From Bacillus sp. FJAT-49736 (lineage in GTDB: Bacteria; Bacillota; Bacilli; Bacillales; Bacillaceae_C), in the NCBI RefSeq assembly GCF_018343615.1, contig NZ_JAGYPI010000001.1:806001-870000 (forward strand): a DNA stretch of 64,000 nucleotides, written 5' to 3'. A program made the position numbers and the translations under genes. The notes beneath the pieces were generated by a model. The model made no database searches. It was not told the origin of the DNA and worked only from the letters and a program-made list of their open reading frames with translations. Below, one piece after another: positions 58,514-64,000 of the stretch; within the stretch, counting starts at the first letter, position 1; each line of letters begins with the position of its first letter.

Positions 58514-59473
58514 ATGAAAAACAGGAAAAGCTTGATTGGAATCATTGTGATTGCTATTCTAACAGTAGTCCTAATTCAAAATCCATTATCAAATCAATAT
58601 CTTGCAAAATTAAAACAAGGTACAGTTTACATATATGCTGATCAGAGTGATTTATACAATCAAATAGAACTAGCAGCAAAACAATACGCAAAACAACCGC
58701 AGGATGCAAAGGTTGATAAAATTTGGAAGGCAATACCAGGCTATAATGGACTTAAGGTGGATGTAAAAGCATCATATAACAATATGAAAAAGGATCATAA
58801 ATATGATAAAAATAAATTAATTTTTACACAAATCCCGCCTAAGGTTCATTTGAAGGATTTACCCGCAAGTCCAATTTATAAAGGCAATCCCGAAAAACCG
58901 ATGGTAAGTTTTTTAATTAATGTTGCATGGGGCAACGAATACTTGCCAAAAATGCTTGAAACATTAAAAAAGCATAATATTCATGCCACCTTCTTTTTAG
59001 AAGGAAGATGGACACAACAAAATCCGGAATTAGCTAAAATGATTGTAGAGGATGGTAATGAAATAGGAAACCATTCTTTTTCTCATCCTGATATGAAAAT
59101 TTTAACTGCTGACCGAATTCGTCAAGAGTTAATAAAAACAAACCAAGTAATAGAAGCAACCACAGGGAAAAAAGTGAAATGGTTTGCTCCACCAAGTGGC
59201 AGTTATCGAGATGAGGTAGTTGATATTGCAGATTCCATGGATATGGGTACCATCATGTGGAGCGTGGATACCGTAGACTGGCAAAAACCTTCTCCAAATA
59301 TCATTATTAACCGAGTAATGACAAAGGTTCACCCTGGTGCACTTATATTAATGCATCCAACTGATTCAACTGCAAAGGCATTGGAACATCTCATTTTAGA
59401 AATAAAGAAAAAGGAATACAGAATTGGGACTGTAACGAAGCTAATGGATGAAGAAAGAATCATAAAAAAATAA
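58514..59473 (+). CDS. ylxY: YlxY, polysaccharide-deacetylase-like protein lacking the catalytic DD motif
   Basis: A 319-aa protein (YlxY length) with an N-terminal signal-anchor (about residues 8-28) and a NodB-type deacetylase domain (about 130-315). The usual TFDDGP motif is replaced by INVAWGN, so both acidic residues are missing. The HSFSHPD metal motif remains, as does the later LMHP. It may be inactive or altered in activity. The ATG at 58514 follows GAGGAAGGTGA. It lies between pnp and mlpA as in B. subtilis. Confidence 0.9.
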   Translation: MKNRKSLIGIIVIAILTVVLIQNPLSNQYLAKLKQGTVYIYADQSDLYNQIELAAKQYAKQPQDAKVDKIWKAIPGYNGLKVDVKASYNNMKKDHKYDKNKLIFTQIPPKVHLKDLPASPIYKGNPEKPMVSFLINVAWGNEYLPKMLETLKKHNIHATFFLEGRWTQQNPELAKMIVEDGNEIGNHSFSHPDMKILTADRIRQELIKTNQVIEATTGKKVKWFAPPSGSYRDEVVDIADSMDMGTIMWSVDTVDWQKPSPNIIINRVMTKVHPGALILMHPTDSTAKALEHLILEIKKKEYRIGTVTKLMDEERIIKK

Positions 59474-59595
59474 TGATGGAAAACGAATAAAAGGAAAAGA
59501 TAAGAAAAAAGCTTTTCGTAAGGTTTGTATTTTCCTAGTAACCGGTGGGGATTTCATCGATTAGGTAATGCAGCATGAATGAAGGAGGAATAATC

Positions 59596-60831
59596 GTGAT
59601 AAAGAAATATACTTGTCAAAATGGTCTAAGAATTGTACTAGAAGAAATTCCAACCGTTCGTTCAGTAGCTATTGGGATTTGGATCGGAACAGGTTCCAGA
59701 CATGAAACTAAGATTAATAATGGGATATCGCACTTTTTGGAGCATATGTTCTTTAAAGGAACTAAAACGAGAACAGCTCGTGAAATAGCGGAAGCTTTTG
59801 ATTCTATAGGGGGACAGGTCAATGCCTTTACTTCTAAAGAATATACATGCTACTATGCAAAGGTCTTGGATAATCATTCTCAATTTGCCTTAGAAACTCT
59901 TGCGGATATGTTCTTTCATTCGACATTTGTGGAAGAGGAATTAAAAAAAGAGAAAAATGTTGTATATGAAGAAATTAAGATGTATGAAGATACGCCGGAT
60001 GATATTGTCCATGATCTTTTAAGCAAAGCTGTATATGAAAATCATCCACTTGGATACCCAATACTTGGCACGGAAGAAACATTGGAAACCTTCAATAGCG
60101 ACACTTTACATCAATATATGCATGATATGTATACCCCTGATCGGGTAGTAATATCTGTTGCAGGGAATGTTAACGAAGAATTTATAAAGAAAATCGAATC
60201 ACTATTTGGCTCCTATACTGGTGGAAACGACAGTCGAAATGAATTAGTACCGATTTTCCATGCTGGTCAAATGGTTAAAAAGAAAGAAACAGAGCAAGCC
60301 CACCTTTGTATAGGGTATGAAGGTTTACCAGTGGGCCATAAGCAAATTTACGATTTAATCGTGTTAAACAATATTTTAGGAGGCAGCATGTCATCACGTC
60401 TTTTTCAAGAGGTAAGAGAGCAACGTGGACTTGCATATTCTGTATTTTCCTATCATTCTTCCTATAAGGATACAGGTATGGTAACTGTATATGGAGGAAC
60501 GGGAGCGAACCAATTAGATCAATTATATGATACAATTTGTGAAACACTGGAAAAGATCAAAAATCAAGGTGTAACAGAAAAAGAAGTGCAAAATTGTAAG
60601 GAACAATTAAAAGGAAGCCTTATGCTCAGCCTAGAAAGCACTAATAGCCGGATGAGCAGAAATGGAAAAAATGAGCTTCTATTAGGCTATCATCGTTCAT
60701 TAGATGAAATTGTCGAAGTGATCGATCAAGTAACAATGGATAAAGTAAATTCACTTTCGAAAAAAATATTCTCAAAGGAAAGCTCTATTTCTTTAGTTAG
60801 TCCAAATGGCAACTTACCACAAAATGCTTAA
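59596..60831 (+). CDS. mlpA: M16 family zinc protease MlpA (YmxG)
   Basis: Insulinase-type peptidase; 411 aa. The inverted zinc motif HFLEH is at residues 46-50, with the distal Glu in EEIKMYEDTPDDIVH. The C-terminal M16 domain includes LNNILGGSMSSRLFQEVRE. The start is GTG at 59596, 7 nt after AAGGAGGAA; the ATG at 59575 lies upstream of that site. The product begins as B. subtilis MlpA does (MIK-YTCQNG). Confidence 0.95.
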   Translation: MIKKYTCQNGLRIVLEEIPTVRSVAIGIWIGTGSRHETKINNGISHFLEHMFFKGTKTRTAREIAEAFDSIGGQVNAFTSKEYTCYYAKVLDNHSQFALETLADMFFHSTFVEEELKKEKNVVYEEIKMYEDTPDDIVHDLLSKAVYENHPLGYPILGTEETLETFNSDTLHQYMHDMYTPDRVVISVAGNVNEEFIKKIESLFGSYTGGNDSRNELVPIFHAGQMVKKKETEQAHLCIGYEGLPVGHKQIYDLIVLNNILGGSMSSRLFQEVREQRGLAYSVFSYHSSYKDTGMVTVYGGTGANQLDQLYDTICETLEKIKNQGVTEKEVQNCKEQLKGSLMLSLESTNSRMSRNGKNELLLGYHRSLDEIVEVIDQVTMDKVNSLSKKIFSKESSISLVSPNGNLPQNA

Positions 60832-60854
60832 AAATCCCCAGTTGGGGATTTTTT
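60831..60854 (+). terminator. Intrinsic terminator overlapping the mlpA stop
   Basis: AAAATCCCC (60831-60839) pairs with GGGGATTTT (60844-60852) around AGTT, followed by T residues. The stem begins at the last base of the stop codon. Confidence 0.9.
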
Positions 60855-60933
60855 ATTTTCTCATAAATATAATTCTAAAAACCATATACGAGCTATACAT
60901 TGATAATAAGACAATATTAAAAGGGGGATTTAT

Positions 60934-61164
60934 ATGCGGCTAAGTGAGTTAAGTGGAAAAGAAATAGTTGATTTCAAACGTGCCCAAAGGCTTGGTATAT
61001 TAGGACAGACAGATTTGGAAATAAATGAGGCAACCGGGCATATTCAATCACTTATCATTCCAACTGGGAAATGGAGAAAAAAACATGTTGGAGAAATAAG
61101 GGTGCCTTGGCAGCAAATCCGTACGATTGGAACAGATATGATTATTTTAGAAGTTCCTAATTAG
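60934..61164 (+). CDS. ymxH: YlmC/YmxH family PRC-barrel sporulation protein
   Basis: A 76-aa protein with a PRC-barrel-like fold (MRLSELSGKEIVDFKRAQRL and GEIRVPWQQIRTIGTDMIIL). In B. subtilis ymxH lies just before the spoVF genes, and the family is linked to sporulation. The molecular role is unknown. AAGGGGGA precedes the ATG. Confidence 0.9.
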   Translation: MRLSELSGKEIVDFKRAQRLGILGQTDLEINEATGHIQSLIIPTGKWRKKHVGEIRVPWQQIRTIGTDMIILEVPN

Positions 61165-61184
61165 TAAGAATAAGTAAAATTTTG

Positions 61185-61211
61185 ACCTCGCTATAGAAGC
61201 GGGGTTTTTTG
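61185..61211 (+). terminator. Intrinsic terminator after ymxH
   Basis: ACCTCGCT (61185-61192) pairs with AGCGGGGT (61198-61205), one G-U pair, followed by TTTTTT. Confidence 0.85.
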
Positions 61212-61240
61212 CTTTTTTCATAAGATTAGTCTTTATCTAA

Positions 61241-61380
61241 CACCAAGTGAAATTGGCACTTCAAATTTCACCAAGTGAAATTGGCACTTCAAATTTCACC
61301 AAGTGAAATTGGCACTTCAAATTTCACCAAGTGAAATTGGCACTTCAAATTTCACCAAGTGAAATTGGCACTTCAAATTT
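61241..61380 (+). repeat. Five perfect 28-bp tandem repeats
   Basis: Five identical 28-bp units starting CACCAAGTGAAATTGGC run from 61241 to 61380 without any spacer. Each unit has the near-palindrome GTGAAATT...AATTTCAC. The complement of the unit resembles GTGAAATTTGAAGTGCTAAT inside the structured repeat of copy 3, so it looks like an expanded internal module of that family. Confidence 0.95.
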
Positions 61381-61424
61381 CACTAGCGCCTATCGGATGA
61401 TCAAGGCGCTTCCACATTTCTTTT
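61381..61424 (+). repeat. Collapsed copy 5 of the structured intergenic repeat
   Basis: CTAGCGCCTATCGG is joined directly to ATGATCAAGGCGCTTCCAC and a TTTCTTTT end. Both ends of the family are kept (GCGCC pairs with GGCGC) but the middle is missing. Together with the tandem array it fills most of the ymxH-dpaA gap. Confidence 0.65.
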
Positions 61425-61453
61425 CACCGTTTACCCAATTCTTACATACTATG
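61425..61453 (+). promoter_or_regulatory. Probable sigma-K promoter of dpaA
   Basis: CACC (61425-61428) and CATACTATG (61445-61453) are 16 bp apart, close to the sigma-K pattern (AC core, 16 bp, CATA-NNN-TA). In B. subtilis the dpaA (spoVFA) operon is transcribed in the mother cell by sigma-K. It directly abuts the collapsed repeat. Confidence 0.6.
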
Positions 61454-61498
61454 TGTAAGGTATAAACCCAATCAACATTGAAGAAGGTGACGATATTG

Positions 61499-62401
61499 AT
61501 GTTGACAGGACTGCAGATTGCTGTGATTGGTGGAGATGCACGTCAATTAGAGGTAATCCGTAAATTGTCTGAGTTGGATGCAAAACTGTCATTAATCGGA
61601 TTTGAACAATTAGATCATGTGTTCTCAGGTGTTAGTAAAGAGAAAATACACGAAGTGGATTTTTCGGAAATAGATGCTATTATTCTACCCATCACCGGCA
61701 CGGATGCAAATGGTCAGGTAGAAATGATTTTTTCTGCAGAAACAGTCGAAATTACAGAAGAAATGCTACTAAAAACACCTGCCCACTGTACCATTTATAC
61801 GGGTATTAAAAATGCATTCTTAGAAGAAATGACGAAAAAAGTGAAAAGGCGTTTAGTTATGTTATTCGAAAGAGATGATGTTGCAATATATAATTCGATC
61901 CCTACCGTAGAAGGCACTATTATGATGGCTATTCAGCATACTGAATTTACTATACATGGTTCCACAGTGGCTGTTTTAGGTTTAGGTAGGGTAGGGATGA
62001 GTGTAGCGCGTTCTTTTCACCACCTTGGCGCAAAAGTGAAGGTGGGGGCAAGAAAGAGCGAACATTTAGCAAGAATTACAGAAATGGGACTTGTGCCATT
62101 TCATCTAAATGATATTGATAAAGAAGTGCGAGATATTGATATTTGCATAAACACAATTCCACATCTGGTTGTAAATGCTTCTGTCATTCAAAAGATGCCA
62201 ACCCATACATTAATTATTGATCTAGCCTCGAAACCCGGGGGAACAGACTTCCGTTATGCGGAGAAACGTGGAATTAAAGCATTGCTAGCTCCTAGCTTAC
62301 CAGGAATAGTAGCGCCAAAATCTGCCGGACAAATTTTAGGAAATGTCCTAGCCCAATTACTGGAAGAAGATGTTGTGAAACGAAAGGGGAAATTAATATG
62401 A
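61499..62401 (+). CDS. dpaA: Dipicolinate synthase subunit A
   Basis: With DpaB makes dipicolinic acid for the spore core; 300 aa. The N-terminal domain starts MLTGLQIAVIGGDARQLEVI. The Rossmann motif VLGLGRVGMSVARSF is near residue 160. The C-terminal LAPSLPGIVAPKSAGQIL is conserved. The ATG at 61499 agrees with B. subtilis SpoVFA and follows AAGAAGGTGA by 8 nt; upstream TTGs at 61478 and 61496 are less likely. Confidence 0.96.
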   Translation: MLTGLQIAVIGGDARQLEVIRKLSELDAKLSLIGFEQLDHVFSGVSKEKIHEVDFSEIDAIILPITGTDANGQVEMIFSAETVEITEEMLLKTPAHCTIYTGIKNAFLEEMTKKVKRRLVMLFERDDVAIYNSIPTVEGTIMMAIQHTEFTIHGSTVAVLGLGRVGMSVARSFHHLGAKVKVGARKSEHLARITEMGLVPFHLNDIDKEVRDIDICINTIPHLVVNASVIQKMPTHTLIIDLASKPGGTDFRYAEKRGIKALLAPSLPGIVAPKSAGQILGNVLAQLLEEDVVKRKGKLI

Positions 62402-62994
62402 GTTTAAATGGTAAACGAATTGGTTTTGGATTAACAGGATCCCACTGTACGTATGATGCGGTATTTCCTGAAATTAAAAGATTGGTGGATTCAGGTGCTG
62501 AGGTAATACCAGTAGTTACCTTCACAGTAAAAAATACAGAAACACGCTTTGGAAGCGGTGAAGATTGGATAGATAGAATAGAGGAAGTGACGGGCAGAAA
62601 GGTAATTGATAGCATTGTCGGCGCAGAGCCGTTAGGGCCAAAACTTCCACTTGATTGTATGGTAATAGCGCCATTAACAGGGAATTCCATGAGTAAAATG
62701 GCAAATGCCCTTACTGACTCTCCTGTATTAATGGCTGCAAAAGCAACCTTAAGAAACAGAAAGCCTGTTGTTTTAGGTATTTCTACAAACGATGCTCTTG
62801 GTTTAAATGGAGTAAATTTAATGCGGCTAATGTCAACAAAAAATATATATTTTATTCCATATGGTCAAGATGATCCGATTAACAAACCAAATTCAATGGT
62901 TGCTAAAATGACTTTACTTCAAGAAACAGTAGAGGAAGCGATCGAGGGCAGACAATTACAGCCGGTAATCATTGAAAGGTTTCGAAATGAATAA
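62398..62994 (+). CDS. dpaB: Dipicolinate synthase subunit B
   Basis: Flavoprotein-type subunit of dipicolinate synthase; 198 aa. Contains GFGLTGSHCTYDAVFPEI and PLTGNSMSKMANALTDSP. The ATG overlaps the dpaA stop by 4 nt, so the pair is coupled. A hairpin terminator follows. Confidence 0.96.
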   Translation: MSLNGKRIGFGLTGSHCTYDAVFPEIKRLVDSGAEVIPVVTFTVKNTETRFGSGEDWIDRIEEVTGRKVIDSIVGAEPLGPKLPLDCMVIAPLTGNSMSKMANALTDSPVLMAAKATLRNRKPVVLGISTNDALGLNGVNLMRLMSTKNIYFIPYGQDDPINKPNSMVAKMTLLQETVEEAIEGRQLQPVIIERFRNE

Positions 62995-63015
62995 ACAATA
63001 AACGGATCTCACAGT

Positions 63016-63041
63016 AGCTCGCCTCATCGGCGAGTTTTCTA
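63016..63041 (+). terminator. Intrinsic terminator after dpaB
   Basis: CTCGCC (63018-63023) pairs with GGCGAG (63029-63034), extended by G-U and A-U pairs, followed by TTTTCT. Moderate strength. Confidence 0.65.
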
Positions 63042-63133
63042 TGGTACTCCGAAATATAGTACAAAAGTTTACTGTCTTGAGGTATATACCTAAGCCTTCC
63101 ACTTTGCTATGTAATATGATGAATTAGAGAAAA

Positions 63134-63142
63134 TGATATAAT
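63134..63142 (+). promoter_or_regulatory. Extended -10 promoter candidate upstream of asd
   Basis: TGATATAAT combines TGn with a perfect TATAAT (63137-63142). No good -35 is seen. If used it gives a leader of about 410 nt before asd. Confidence 0.5.
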
Positions 63143-63242
63143 ATCGTACGTTAATATGGTAAAATAAAATCGTTATTTTCTCTAGTTAAAGGCTTTTTTC
63201 ATACACAATGTTGCATTTGTAGACGAAAACTTTAAAAATATC

Positions 63243-63342
63243 CTTAATTAGGTTAAGAATGAATAATATTTTAAAGAAAGATTCTTTTCAAAACTTTGTT
63301 ACTTTTGGTAAGGAACATATCTCAATGCTTACTTTGGTTAAG
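63243..63342 (+). promoter_or_regulatory. Three related 15-bp motifs in the asd leader
   Basis: CTTAATTAGGTTAAG (63243-63257), GTTACTTTTGGTAAG (63298-63312) and CTTACTTTGGTTAAG (63328-63342). The first and third match at 13 of 15 bases and are semi-palindromic. The 568-bp dpaB-asd gap holds no gene; no lysine riboswitch or T-box was recognised. Confidence 0.35.
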
Positions 63343-63562
63343 ACTCAGGTAAGTCATCGAAAGATGCCCAGAAACCAAATCGATATTAGGATGTAACAAT
63401 ATTTGCGAAAAAACATGAAGTGAAACTTAGCCTGAATTAGGATTCATAACAATATATGAACTGCAACATGTTAAAATCTCTTATAGATTTAACAGTCATA
63501 CGAAAACAGCCCAAATAAAAATTTCGTGAAAAGCTTTATATAAATGAAAAGGGGAATGCTAA

Positions 63563-64000
63563 ATGTCAATATCCAAAGGATTTCACGTGGCAGTGCTTGG
63601 TGCCACTGGTGCAGTTGGACAACAAATGATTAAAACGTTGGAAAAAAGAGAGTTTCCTATTAGCAAAATTTCATTCTTATCTTCAGCGCGTTCAGCTGGT
63701 ACTGTAATAAAATTTAGAGGTGAAGATGTTGTAGTGGAAGAAGCAACACCAGAAAGCTTTAATGGAGTTGACATCGCTTTATTTAGTGCAGGCGGAAGTA
63801 TTTCTAAATTGTTCGCACCGGAAGCTGTTAAACGTGGTGCAATTGTCATTGATAATACGAGCGCTTACCGAATGGAAAAGGATGTTCCTTTAGTTGTTCC
63901 GGAAGTCAATGAGGAAGATTTAAAGCTTCATAATGGAATTATTGCAAATCCAAATTGCTCAACGATACAAATGGTGGTTGCGTTAGAACCAATTAGAAAA
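63563..64000 (+). CDS. asd: Aspartate-semialdehyde dehydrogenase (5' part, cut by the window end)
   Basis: Makes aspartate semialdehyde for lysine, dipicolinate, threonine and methionine; 146 codons are visible. The NADP-binding motif [13 protein letters not shown] and the active-site Cys in NANPNC-like ANPNCSTIQ are present. AAAGGGGAA precedes the ATG at 63563. No stop is reached. It follows dpaAB as in B. subtilis, where dapG and dapA come next. Confidence 0.96.
   Translation, partial: MSISKGFHVAVLGATGAVGQQMIKTLEKREFPISKISFLSSARSAGTVIKFRGEDVVVEEATPESFNGVDIALFSAGGSISKLFAPEAVKRGAIVIDNTSAYRMEKDVPLVVPEVNEEDLKLHNGIIANPNCSTIQMVVALEPIRK

Noticed and set aside
61241-61380. CRISPR array
   Set aside because: The five 28-bp units are directly joined without spacers and no cas gene is near.
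63143-63562. Lysine riboswitch or T-box before asd
   Set aside because: No GC-rich conserved core of the L-box and no GGTGG-type T-box sequence is present.

Overview
This 64 kb window is a low-GC chromosomal segment from a motile, endospore-forming member of the Bacillaceae. The protein sequences and gene order follow the Bacillus subtilis topA-to-asd region almost gene for gene. All supported genes lie on the + strand. Sporulation genes (dpaA, dpaB, ymxH), a sigma-D type flagellar sigma factor, CodY, HslVU, and the CheC/CheD/FliY chemotaxis branch all fit a Bacillus-like host. The genus cannot be fixed from the window alone.

Layout. 1-6.7 kb: topA, xerC, hslV, hslU, codY, closed by a strong terminator. 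7.0-35.2 kb: one long fla/che operon, from rod and basal-body genes (flgB, flgC, fliE-fliJ, ylxF, fliK, flgD, a small flagellar-operon gene, flgE, swrD) through switch and export genes (fliL, fliM, fliY, cheY, fliO-fliR, flhB, flhA) to flhF, flhG, the chemotaxis set cheB-A-W-C-D, sigD, an unnamed small gene and swrB. 35.2-43.1 kb: rpsB, tsf, pyrH, frr, uppS, cdsA, dxr, rseP. 43.4-47.7 kb: polC. 48.4-53.6 kb: rimP-nusA-ylxR-ylxQ-infB-ylxP-rbfA. 53.7-60.8 kb: truB, ribF, rpsO, pnp, ylxY, mlpA. 60.9-64.0 kb: ymxH, the dipicolinate synthase genes dpaA-dpaB behind a probable sigma-K promoter, and the 5' part of asd, which runs off the window.

How the genes work together. The fla/che operon builds the basal body, export gate and hook, then supplies the receptor-coupled signalling proteins and finally SigD, which switches on late flagellar genes. 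The later blocks are translation, envelope-lipid and RNA-metabolism housekeeping operons. The dpaAB-asd end couples lysine-pathway precursor supply to spore dipicolinate.

What is unusual. (1) A family of structured intergenic repeats (about 180-230 bp, starting TGTCTAGC and ending near GCTTTTCTT) sits after tsf, after rseP, twice in tandem after polC, and as a collapsed copy before dpaA that carries five perfect 28-bp tandem repeats. The two ends of a copy are complementary, and the outer stems differ between copies while staying paired. (2) Genes found at these sites in B. subtilis are absent: trmFO between topA and xerC, and proS between rseP and polC; the latter gap holds a repeat copy. 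(3) A terminator-like hairpin lies between the ribosome binding site and start codon of swrD in mid-operon. (4) HslV lacks the Ser2 of B. subtilis CodW. (5) FlgD carries a duplicated C-terminal module. (6) The asd leader is long and holds three related 15-bp motifs. No mobile element with a transposase, no CRISPR array, no defence system and no tRNA or rRNA gene was seen.
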